A stretch of 46,974 nucleotides of DNA from a virus. Location: IMG/VR virus record IMGVR_UViG_3300020205_003247, positions 1 to 46,974 of that record; one strand, given 5' to 3'. The notes under the pieces are model-generated. The model saw only the letters and a program-made list of their open reading frames with translations. It did no database searches and was not told the origin of the DNA. Shown here piece by piece: positions 25,621 to 33,123 of the stretch. Both the position numbers and the translations under genes were made by a program. The first letter of the stretch is position 1; each line of letters opens with the position of its first letter.

Positions 25621-26754
25621 TTAGTAATCCTCGCCAGCCTCTATCGCCTTCAAGCGCATCGTGTGTGCTCTCGTTTTCGGTCCGACGGGAGTTGGTGTTG
25701 ACTGATGAAACTCGTTCAGTAGGAGCGTTCTAATCAGGTATTCGAGAGGGAAACCATATGGGTCTACTGCTCTTTTTTTCCTAAAAGCAGAAGCGAACTT
25801 TAGCGCATCTAGGCGCATTCCGGGAGTCAGCATGTGGTCATCAATACATTGAGATACACCGTCCCAACCCATAGACGAATAGTTCAGAATTAAACTCTCA
25901 ATATCAAAGTCAGCCCAATATCTCCGCTGAGCATCAATTTGAGGAAAACAACGTACTAACTGATCGTAGAACTCTGGCTCAGTAGCAACAACATCACCAA
26001 TGCGTCTTATGGCAACAGAATGTAACGGAATACCAACACGGCTATTACTGCCCGTCAATTCTGCCAAATCGTAATACTCACAATATTCAGCCTTATGTTC
26101 ATCAATAATGAACTTCAAGACATCTTCGGTCGTCCAGTCGTAGATGACTTTGGCAAATTTGAGAGGAATTGATTTCTGTAGGAGAAACGGCGAAACAATA
26201 TAGTTTTCATGAAGTTTCTGTACGCACGACCTGTATCTAACCATTGACTCGTTGGCACGAACACCCATAACGAATGCGGTTCTGCCCTTTTTGCCCTGCA
26301 TTGTGTAGTAGTCAACAAGATTGGGGCAAGGTTTTGATGGGTCTAAACCAAAGTGTTCTGCCTTGATAGCCCACTCAGGCATTTCACGAACCAACCGACC
26401 TTCAGCCTTGCGTTGTGGAGACCAAAGCAAAACATACTCACGGCGACCTAGAACCCATATTTCTTGACCAGATGGAAGGCAATACCATTCCATGTCAACC
26501 CAATCATAATTCCTGACTTTTTCAACAAAGGAAACCACTGTGGGGCTAACCATCTCTTCGTCACGAAAAATAACTTTTACTTTTCCGAGGTTTCGCTCTT
26601 CATGGATTTCTTTTGCAAGATAGATGATTGCCGTGCTGTCTTTGCCACCAGAAAATTGGTAACAAACAGTGTCAAATGTGTCGTACACATGACGCAAGCG
26701 TTCACGAGCGGCGTCAACACATGAAATATCAAGAAATAGTCTTTGCCTAGTCAC
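25621..26754 (-). CDS. PAPS reductase-like PP-loop protein (IbrA-like)
   Basis: 377 residues, start GTG at 26754. The PP-loop is clear: VCYQFSGGKDSTAIIYLA. Other landmarks are KVIFRDEEMVSPTVVSF, MEWYCLPSGQ, RTAFVMGVRANESMVRYRSC and PLKFAKVIYDWTTEDVLKFI. The set (SGGKDS, RxxES..R, DW...DVW-like) fits phosphoadenosine phosphosulfate reductase-family proteins such as IbrA, also related to DndC. It lies in a tight pair with the ParB-like gene. It probably adenylates or activates a substrate, possibly linked to sulfur chemistry, but the substrate is unknown. Confidence 0.85.
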   Translation of the reverse strand: MTRQRLFLDISCVDAARERLRHVYDTFDTVCYQFSGGKDSTAIIYLAKEIHEERNLGKVKVIFRDEEMVSPTVVSFVEKVRNYDWVDMEWYCLPSGQEIWVLGRREYVLLWSPQRKAEGRLVREMPEWAIKAEHFGLDPSKPCPNLVDYYTMQGKKGRTAFVMGVRANESMVRYRSCVQKLHENYIVSPFLLQKSIPLKFAKVIYDWTTEDVLKFIIDEHKAEYCEYYDLAELTGSNSRVGIPLHSVAIRRIGDVVATEPEFYDQLVRCFPQIDAQRRYWADFDIESLILNYSSMGWDGVSQCIDDHMLTPGMRLDALKFASAFRKKRAVDPYGFPLEYLIRTLLLNEFHQSTPTPVGPKTRAHTMRLKAIEAGEDY

Positions 26755-26762
26755 TATTCTAC

Positions 26763-27281
26763 TTAATCTTCAAAATCACCGAAGACGTTATCTTGGGTTA
26801 ATCCTTCGAATTCCCATCTACCATCAAGCGATGCGTAGAGAGCCTCGTCAATGCGAGTGGTTTCCATCTCGAAGTCTTCCATAAGCGACCACCATTTGCG
26901 GATAGCCCTACGGTAAAAGTCTTCAGTATTTTGCGAGGAGTCATCGCTGGGTGATAAAGCATTTAATCTTGATACTTCGTCAAGTTTTGCTTTGACAAAA
27001 AAATCAAATCGCTCAATTTTTGATTTACGAGCAGTGAAGTTGGCTGATGTCTCAGCGATAAGAGCAGTTCCTTCTTCACCCAAGTGTTCGTATTCTTTGA
27101 GTTTGGATGTCTCAAAAGCATTAATTTGTTTTATCTGTTCCTCAAGATTTGAATCTAGATATTCAAGAGCCCTTCTCCATCTTTTGATGTTTTCAGGTAA
27201 CTGAAGGTACTTTTTTTGTGCTTCGGTTGATTTATTTTTTACATCGTCGGCAACTAGCCGTGCGAATGATTCGTCATTCAT
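26763..27281 (-). CDS. Helical/coiled-coil protein of unknown function
   Basis: 172 residues, almost wholly helical by eye: LQLPENIKRWRRALEYLDSN, LEEQIKQINAFETSKLKEY, FTARKSKIERFDFFVKAKL and RKWWSLMEDFEMETTR. No catalytic or metal-binding motif. It overlaps the upstream nuclease gene by ATGA and leads into the IbrA-like gene, so it lies in the replication/recombination string. Function not recognised. Confidence 0.55.
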   Translation of the reverse strand: MNDESFARLVADDVKNKSTEAQKKYLQLPENIKRWRRALEYLDSNLEEQIKQINAFETSKLKEYEHLGEEGTALIAETSANFTARKSKIERFDFFVKAKLDEVSRLNALSPSDDSSQNTEDFYRRAIRKWWSLMEDFEMETTRIDEALYASLDGRWEFEGLTQDNVFGDFED

Positions 27282-28081
27282 TTGTTCTTTTTACTCCATG
27301 CAGGGCATATAGGTTTATAGTGACACCATCCACACAAGACCCCAACCTTGGTTTCAAAAACCTCAGTTTCGCATCTTGCATCTATGGCGTTTCTTGTTTC
27401 GACTAACATGTTAGTTATTCGTGTAACATCTTCTTTTGTTGGGTTTTTGGTCAATTTAACGCTATCTTTAATGTATAGCAATTCCAATGTACCAATATCT
27501 TTGTCTTCTATTTCGGACAAAATAATTGCGTAAATTAAAAGTTGGTCAAACTTGTCATCACGGAATCGTGGCTGAGGAACTTTGCCAGTCTTGTAATCGC
27601 CAATGTTTATCTTGCCGTCACTAATAGCCCACCTGTCAATGAAACCTTTTATCTTCACACCGCTTACAGCATGATTAAGTTCGGTTTCAATCCCATCAAA
27701 TTCAATGGTCTGTGATGATTCCATGCCCATAAGGTTCTCTACGCAGTAACGCGCACGCAACCTGAACTGTGAAATGCTCTCCGTTTTACCGTGGTAGATA
27801 TTCACAACATCCTGTGAGTAATCCTCCCAAATGTTTCTAAACAGCGTTCTTGCGCTTAGAACATTTCGCTCACTTGCATCAAGACGATAAAACTCCTCAA
27901 GAATGGAGTGAACATAATTACCTAAAAGTGTATGTTCCGTTGGCGGTTCCTTGATTCCATCAATGCGGGAAAGTTTGTACTTCAGCGGACATTGATGAAA
28001 TGTTCCTATCGAACTTGGGGATAAATATTCAGGAGCGGTAAGCAAATCAGTCAAGGTCTCTGCGTTGAGGCATTTCAACAC
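27278..28081 (-). CDS. Cas4/RecB-family PD-(D/E)XK nuclease with Fe-S cluster
   Basis: About 267 residues from GTG at 28081; an ATG at 28153 would extend it and overlap the Rad52-like gene by 107 bases, so the shorter form is preferred but not certain. The sequence begins with LSPSSIGTFHQCPLKYKLSR, in which the Cys is the first cluster ligand, then HTLLGNYVHSILEEFYRL. The nuclease core is GFIDRWAISDGKINIGDYKTG (conserved D and DYK). The C terminus has LCGWCHYKPICPAW, giving three more Cys ligands. This matches Cas4/AddB exonucleases. With the annealing protein it should form a recombination pair. Confidence 0.85.
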   Translation of the reverse strand: MLKCLNAETLTDLLTAPEYLSPSSIGTFHQCPLKYKLSRIDGIKEPPTEHTLLGNYVHSILEEFYRLDASERNVLSARTLFRNIWEDYSQDVVNIYHGKTESISQFRLRARYCVENLMGMESSQTIEFDGIETELNHAVSGVKIKGFIDRWAISDGKINIGDYKTGKVPQPRFRDDKFDQLLIYAIILSEIEDKDIGTLELLYIKDSVKLTKNPTKEDVTRITNMLVETRNAIDARCETEVFETKVGVLCGWCHYKPICPAWSKKNK

Positions 28082-28739
28082 TCTTCTGCTTTTTGGCAGG
28101 AGGTGATTCCACGACTGTCGCGCCGGGGAAACTGTAAGAAACGAGTTCAGCAATCAAGATGTCAAGTTCTTCTTCTGTGAACTCTGATGGCTTTGGAACT
28201 GGTCGTCCACCACCATAGTGACCCCAAAAATCTTTAATCTTTGTTTTGTACTCGTCGTTTCCCTCAAGTAGAGACTTGAACTGTGTGTACTTTGGAGAAA
28301 CGGTAGGGGCAGGAAGGGCAACTGGTGCATCAAGCGCCTGTTCAATTTCCATCGCTTCATAAGACCGTGCAAGATACAAACCGATGCCAAGCGTTTGAAC
28401 CGCTTTCTTCAAAGCATCCGAAACCGCTCCCTTAACTTCGTCCCCAATATCAACAGGGTCGCCTTGTTTGCTCAACTTGATTTTCTGTCCACCAACACCT
28501 TCTCTAGTGACGGTATTTCCCAAAATAGTCGCCGTTACTGACACATGAGCAACGATTGATGTTCCTACCTGTTCCCAGCCTTTAACAATGAAAGACCAGT
28601 TTTCTACACCAATGATTTTATTCATCCGAGTAATAACTTCACTAATAGGGATGTAGACCAAACTTGCGCCACCTTTGCTGAGGCGCTTCTCCATCTCAGG
28701 GGGGAATTGTTCGGTTAGTTGTTGGTAAATATCGTTCAT
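28047..28739 (-). CDS. Rad52-like single-strand annealing protein
   Basis: 230 residues. The signature region is YIPISEVITRMNKIIGVENW, VKGWEQVGTSIVAHVSVTAT, TVTREGVGGQKIKL and GDEVKGAVSDALKKAVQTLG followed by IGLYLARSYE. The ISEVI...W motif, TREGVGG and KGAVSDALKKA..LGIG..L identify the Rad52/DdrA-type annealing fold. A C-terminal tail of about 80 residues is variable and ends MPQRRDLD. The start at 28739 overlaps the upstream gene as TAATG. The next gene encodes the probable partner exonuclease. Confidence 0.88.
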   Translation of the reverse strand: MNDIYQQLTEQFPPEMEKRLSKGGASLVYIPISEVITRMNKIIGVENWSFIVKGWEQVGTSIVAHVSVTATILGNTVTREGVGGQKIKLSKQGDPVDIGDEVKGAVSDALKKAVQTLGIGLYLARSYEAMEIEQALDAPVALPAPTVSPKYTQFKSLLEGNDEYKTKIKDFWGHYGGGRPVPKPSEFTEEELDILIAELVSYSFPGATVVESPPAKKQKSVEMPQRRDLD

Positions 28740-29236
28740 TAGATTTTTTCCTTTCGTACGATAATGCTTGTTTTTAGTTCTCCGACTTCACAGAACTGGT
28801 CTGCGTTAATTCCTAGTTTTGACAACTCTTTGATGCGCCAATAGGAAGGCTGTACATAGTCAAGAAGTTTCATGGCAATTTCCTCATCGGACATTGTCAC
28901 TTCACCCGTATCCATGTCAACAGAAAGGTCACGCAGTCTACGCAACACTTCAGAAGCAATATCTTCGTGTCTCCACCCCTTGCGGTCAAATGCTGATTTC
29001 TTTTCAATCAACTGACCGTTGGAGGATTGGTATTCTGAGAGTTCAATTTTCTCGGAGAAAAGATTTGAAAACTGCGTAAAGATAGATGAAATGTCACCCT
29101 TTATCGCATGAAGCAAAACGAGTGTGTCACACCATAATTGCTCATCGTCTTGCTCTAGATTCTGTAAAGCCTTGTCGCCAACGGCAATCATTGCTTTACG
29201 AAATTCAGTAAGTTCTAATAGGTCTTTAGATTCCAT
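28739..29236 (-). CDS. Hypothetical protein upstream of annealing protein
   Basis: 165 residues. Mostly helical N terminus (ELTEFRKAMIAVGDKALQNL, then LWCDTLVLLHAIKGDI), a charged middle with KKSAFDRKGWRHEDIASEVL and a C-terminal PSYWRIKELSKLGINADQF. No motif recognised. AAGGGG lies just before the ATG at 29236. It overlaps the Rad52-like gene by TAATG, so it may help recombination or be a replication accessory protein. Confidence 0.5.
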   Translation of the reverse strand: MESKDLLELTEFRKAMIAVGDKALQNLEQDDEQLWCDTLVLLHAIKGDISSIFTQFSNLFSEKIELSEYQSSNGQLIEKKSAFDRKGWRHEDIASEVLRRLRDLSVDMDTGEVTMSDEEIAMKLLDYVQPSYWRIKELSKLGINADQFCEVGELKTSIIVRKEKI

Positions 29237-29264
29237 ATTTCCCCTTTCGGGAACTAGGTTTAGT

Positions 29265-30569
29265 TCACACGATGATAACGGCTTTCCTCCGTTGAGGCAA
29301 CCCCAATCCAGTTAAAAATGTGAACGCTCCAACGGCGGAGTCAACTTGGTCATCATGGGTGCACGCCTCTGGGAAAGACGAAACTTCGTCCAACCAATCA
29401 GTAATCCATTTTCCTCTGACTAAGCGAACATTACCGTTGGCAACAGCGGCTGCGAATGGTCTCGCCCTTGTTTCCTTGTCTCCCGATGAACGAACACCCT
29501 GCAAATCCCAACCCGGCACTACATATCGTGCATATTGGTCAATAAGTGCCTTACCTGATGAGCCCGGCTCCTGCTCCATGCGGATAGTCACGCCTTTTCC
29601 GTCCTCTTGGGCTGTTTGATGGATAAATGCTTCAACTTTGTCTGATTTCGCTCTGACTTTACGAACATCCATGATGTAGGAGATTCCTTGGTCAAAAAGC
29701 ATCAAAGTTCCTACCGTCCAGTCAGGGTCAGTGTTCCCTGAATGAGGCTCGGTTGCCGCTAAGTCCCAATACCTGACTGCCCTAGCGCTACTTGTGATTT
29801 CGGGCACATCGGAGCCGTCAATAATAGGAAAATCAGTTCTGTCAAACAATGTTCCAAGAGTAGTCGCCCACCAGTCGCCCATTTCAAGCCTTCTGCGCTC
29901 TACGGGGTCAAGAACAGACAAAGCCTGACGGTACGATTCTGCGTCAATTCCTGGGTTGTCAGTTAAAAATGATGGAACAAAAAATCTCTGCTCATTTTTA
30001 CCCTCAACAATAAATCGCTGTCTGACCCAATTTGGGGCAGGGTTAGAGGCTGAACGCATCCTCAGGGGGACTTTAGATAAAGGTCCGCTTGCGGGGCGAC
30101 GGAGACGGGAGAACATGTACCTGTAGTCCGATTCGCGGATTTCGGTGACTTCGTCCATGCCAATGAATTGAAATTCTGAACCTTTGTAACGCAAGTAGTC
30201 ATTAGTGTTATTCAAATATCCGAAGGAAACTCGCGCACCTGACGGAAAAGTAGCGACATAACTGTTGGCGTTCCAATGAACATCGTCATACGCTGACACC
30301 CAAGTGCGAAAACGATCCATGAGTGCACCCGGCAAAGAAAGGTCGGCATAGGTACGACGGAAAAGAATCGCTGAATAGTTTGGAACATCCACATACTGCA
30401 AAGCCGCCATCAATAGGGCACTGCTTTTTCCTCCACCCGCGGCACCACCAAACAAACCCTCAAGCGAGTAACTTCGCAAAAAAACTTTCTGCGTCAGGGA
30501 AGCCTCTTCAGGGCAGAAGAGTGACTCCTTCGGTTGGAGGTAATCATAAATTTTATCCCAGTCAGCCAT
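29265..30569 (-). CDS. terL: Terminase large subunit
   Basis: 434 residues from the ATG at 30569, chosen because ACGAGGACTA lies directly upstream; an in-frame ATG at 30623 would add residues in the divergent promoter region. Walker A is GLFGGAAGGGKSSALLMA. Walker B is FQFIGMDEVTEI. The RNase H-like nuclease domain has RYWDLAATEPHSGNTDPDW with its first Asp and ends HDDQVDSAVGAF with the last acidic pair. It is the packaging motor that cuts and translocates DNA through the portal. Unusually, the portal lies on the other strand, divergent from this gene. No small terminase was found. Confidence 0.93.
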   Translation of the reverse strand: MADWDKIYDYLQPKESLFCPEEASLTQKVFLRSYSLEGLFGGAAGGGKSSALLMAALQYVDVPNYSAILFRRTYADLSLPGALMDRFRTWVSAYDDVHWNANSYVATFPSGARVSFGYLNNTNDYLRYKGSEFQFIGMDEVTEIRESDYRYMFSRLRRPASGPLSKVPLRMRSASNPAPNWVRQRFIVEGKNEQRFFVPSFLTDNPGIDAESYRQALSVLDPVERRRLEMGDWWATTLGTLFDRTDFPIIDGSDVPEITSSARAVRYWDLAATEPHSGNTDPDWTVGTLMLFDQGISYIMDVRKVRAKSDKVEAFIHQTAQEDGKGVTIRMEQEPGSSGKALIDQYARYVVPGWDLQGVRSSGDKETRARPFAAAVANGNVRLVRGKWITDWLDEVSSFPEACTHDDQVDSAVGAFTFLTGLGLPQRRKAVIIV

Positions 30570-30643
30570 TAGTCCTCGTAAATATTGGTACATACATAAT
30601 GTAGTATTAAAGAGGTCTCTCATTTGCTAAGGTGATGGTCTCA
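30570..30643. promoter_or_regulatory. Divergent intergenic region between terminase and portal arm
   Basis: The only gap where two gene strings part: the terminase string runs left and the portal string runs right. It is about 70 bases and AT-rich (TACATACATAATGTAGTATTAA), so it likely contains back-to-back promoters. A CATAAT box is at 30595-30600 on the + strand, but no convincing -35 pairs with it, so no promoter is assigned exactly. AAGG at 30629-30632 could serve the ATG at 30644. Confidence 0.35.
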
Positions 30644-30820
30644 ATGGACATTTTCCGAAAATTTAAATATTCCCTTACCCGCCCTAACCTTGCAAACTGT
30701 TTGATGGTTTTATTCGTCGCAGGAATTTCGATAGGTACGGGTCTCATTTTCCCACCAGCAGGCTTAATCGCCTTCGGAGTAACCTGTGGAATCTATGGTT
30801 ACTTGTTGGGATCTGAATAA
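30644..30820 (+). CDS. Small membrane protein
   Basis: 58 residues (MDIFRKFKYSLTRPNLANC, then hydrophobic). Two predicted membrane segments: LMVLFVAGISIGTGLIF and LIAFGVTCGIYGYLLG. The start at 30644 is chosen because AAGG lies upstream; GTG at 30632 and ATG at 30635 are in-frame alternatives. Its stop overlaps the portal start as TAATG, so it is translationally coupled. Could be a membrane-acting accessory protein; function not recognised. Confidence 0.55.
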   Translation: MDIFRKFKYSLTRPNLANCLMVLFVAGISIGTGLIFPPAGLIAFGVTCGIYGYLLGSE

Positions 30821-33030
30821 TGGCTTGGAATAGCGAAAATAATAAAGATCTTAGAAACAGTGCTGAAAAAGCAATGTCCAACCCCGGTGCCCCTGTCGCT
30901 TTTGACATGGGACGAGTTGGTAAACCATATAAAGATGGATGGGACATTGACCGTGCGTACCGAGAAGGTATGCAAAAAGTTACTTGGGTGTTCCGTTGCA
31001 TAGATGCAATCGCGGGAAACCAAGCACGCCTTCCTATCATTCTGCGAAAAGGTAACGACCAGCGCGGAGAACAAACAAAAGACAACGAATCACTACTTGA
31101 GATTTTTAACTCGAAGTCAAATGACGGCGAAAACTCGTTCGCTTTCAGGTACAGGATTTCTGCTCAGTTATTGATGAGTACCCGAGGCGTCTTCATTGAA
31201 AAGGTTCGCTCCCGTGACGGCAAGATAATTGCGTTGCAACTTCTTCCGCCTCAGTACACAGCGCCAATCCCTGACAGCAAGAAGTTTGTTCAAGGATTTG
31301 AAGTTGACATGCGCAACGGAACGAAGTTTGTTTTAAAGCCAGAAGATGTTTGTTGGATACGCCGACCACACCCATTAGACCCATATCTCTCAATGACTCC
31401 TATGGAATCTGCTGGAATTGCAATTGAATTAGAGAACCTGTCCAAACTGTATAACCGCAACTACCTCATCAACGATGGTCGTCCGGGTGGCTTGCTTGTA
31501 GTTCGTGGCGACATGGAAGACGATGACAAGCAGGAACTAAAGAACCGATTCCGTGGAAACCTTTCGCGTGCTGGTTCAACAACAGTTCTTGCTTCATCAG
31601 ATGGCGTTGACTACATAGATACATCCGCCTCTCCAAGAGATGCCGCGTATACGCAAATGCGTGAACTCCAAAAGAATGAAATCTTCGCGGCTTTCGGTGT
31701 TCCTGAATCAGTAATTGGTAATGCGTCGGGAAGAACATTCTCGAACGCGTCAGAAGAGTTGCGTGTGTTTTGGATGGAGACGATGGCTCCTCATCTTCAT
31801 ACTCTTGCGCGAGCATTTGATGAACTTGACGATAAGTATTATGTCGACTTTGATACGGAAGACATTCCAATTCTCATTCTTGCAAAGCAGGAACGCGAAC
31901 GCTATGTGATGGACGAATTCCAACAGGGTCTAATTAGTCTCAACGAATACAGAACCGCAACAGGTCGCAAGAAGGTTGAATCGGAACTCGCAGACAGTCT
32001 TCTCTCTAATCCAAACCTCACTCCTATCGCCAACACAGAAAAGCCTTTCAAGCCTGAGGAGCAACAGCCTGTTGACATGGCAGGTGTTGACCCGAATGCA
32101 ATGCCTCAAGGTTTACCTCCGCAGGAAGGCGCAATGCAGGTTCCGCCTCCCGCCCCACCTTCAGAGATACAAATTCCTGATGCTCAAGCAGGTGTTGCCC
32201 CTGAAACAGCAACACTGACACCTGACCAACAGTTATCAGAGTTTGAAAAGATTCAGCATGAAATGCAGTTGAAGTTCGTACAAGAACTTGAAACCAAAGC
32301 AGACGCAGATACCGACAGGTGGACTGAAATACTTGACCGTGCGCTTGAGCGTGTGTTTGAAAGACAACAGCGTGTTGTTCTGGAAAAGGCTTTTGGTAAA
32401 CGGGGAATAAAGGCATTGTCCACAGGAGTCCTTACCGTGGATATGGTTTTTGACCAAGAGGTTTGGAACAAGCAACTCGCTGACGACCTAGAACCAATCA
32501 TTTTGGCAATCTATACAGAGGCTAAAGAATATGTTGCTTCTAGGACAAGTAGCAATGTGGTCATGGAACCGCAAGAAGTTGAGAAACTCGCCCAACAGCA
32601 GGTTGAGAGAATGCAAATGGCTAACGCCACAACTGCTGAAGAAATTGGAGCGGCTATAGCCGTTGCGTTGATGGAAGAAAGCGAAGAAGAGCGTTCCGTC
32701 CTTCTGCGCCTTGCACTAATAGCAATTTTCTTGAAACTTCTATCTAAGCGTCGCAGGGATATTGCCGAACATGAGGCTCAGGCTTCATACAACGGCGGAG
32801 TCTTCTTGGCTGGCAAGGAAAACAATGTTGGCTTGACAAAGACTTGGATTACCCGAAAAGACTCACGCGTACGCAGTACTCACAAGACACTAGAGGGCAA
32901 CACGGTTGATTTTGGTGACGGATTCTTGGTTGATGGTACGGTTTTGCGCTTTCCGGGCGACCCTGTAGCACCGCCTGCTCTGACATTCAACTGTCGTTGC
33001 CGTTTGCGTTTTGGCTTCAGCAAAGAGTAG
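30820..33030 (+). CDS. Portal protein fused to MuF-like head morphogenesis domain
   Basis: 736 residues. Residues 1-400 are an HK97-type portal: TWVFRCIDAIAGNQARLPI, LLMSTRGVFIEKVRSRDG, YNRNYLINDGRPGGLLVV, EIFAAFGVPESVIGN and a helical stem. A Pro/Gln-rich linker follows (about 410-470). The C-terminal part (from about 600) ends with KTWITRKDSRVRSTHKTLEG...LRFPGDPVAPPALTFNCRCRL, the signature of phage Mu gpF-like minor head proteins. Portal and MuF domain in one chain are seen in some phages. The portal ring is the DNA entry; the MuF domain lies inside the head. No frameshift was seen in the joint. Confidence 0.92.
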   Translation: MAWNSENNKDLRNSAEKAMSNPGAPVAFDMGRVGKPYKDGWDIDRAYREGMQKVTWVFRCIDAIAGNQARLPIILRKGNDQRGEQTKDNESLLEIFNSKSNDGENSFAFRYRISAQLLMSTRGVFIEKVRSRDGKIIALQLLPPQYTAPIPDSKKFVQGFEVDMRNGTKFVLKPEDVCWIRRPHPLDPYLSMTPMESAGIAIELENLSKLYNRNYLINDGRPGGLLVVRGDMEDDDKQELKNRFRGNLSRAGSTTVLASSDGVDYIDTSASPRDAAYTQMRELQKNEIFAAFGVPESVIGNASGRTFSNASEELRVFWMETMAPHLHTLARAFDELDDKYYVDFDTEDIPILILAKQERERYVMDEFQQGLISLNEYRTATGRKKVESELADSLLSNPNLTPIANTEKPFKPEEQQPVDMAGVDPNAMPQGLPPQEGAMQVPPPAPPSEIQIPDAQAGVAPETATLTPDQQLSEFEKIQHEMQLKFVQELETKADADTDRWTEILDRALERVFERQQRVVLEKAFGKRGIKALSTGVLTVDMVFDQEVWNKQLADDLEPIILAIYTEAKEYVASRTSSNVVMEPQEVEKLAQQQVERMQMANATTAEEIGAAIAVALMEESEEERSVLLRLALIAIFLKLLSKRRRDIAEHEAQASYNGGVFLAGKENNVGLTKTWITRKDSRVRSTHKTLEGNTVDFGDGFLVDGTVLRFPGDPVAPPALTFNCRCRLRFGFSKE

Positions 33031-33076
33031 TTTCAGTAAAACAAGCCCATTATACTTAAAGTGTTCCTTTTTTGGC

Positions 33077-33120
33077 GCTCCAAATAGTTTATTGTTAAAT
33101 AAACAACTTTTCATTGGAGC
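33077..33120 (+). promoter_or_regulatory. Leader structure that can pair with the protease ribosome site
   Basis: In the 93-base gap before the protease gene, GCTCC (33077-33081) is complementary to GGAGC (33116-33120), which contains the Shine-Dalgarno GGAG. Between them lies a perfect 7-bp hairpin GTTTATT-GTTA-AATAAAC (33087-33104). Together they could mask the ribosome site until melted or bound, which would tune protease supply relative to the portal. Seen by eye only; no folding energy calculated. Confidence 0.35.
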
Positions 33121-33123
33121 CCC

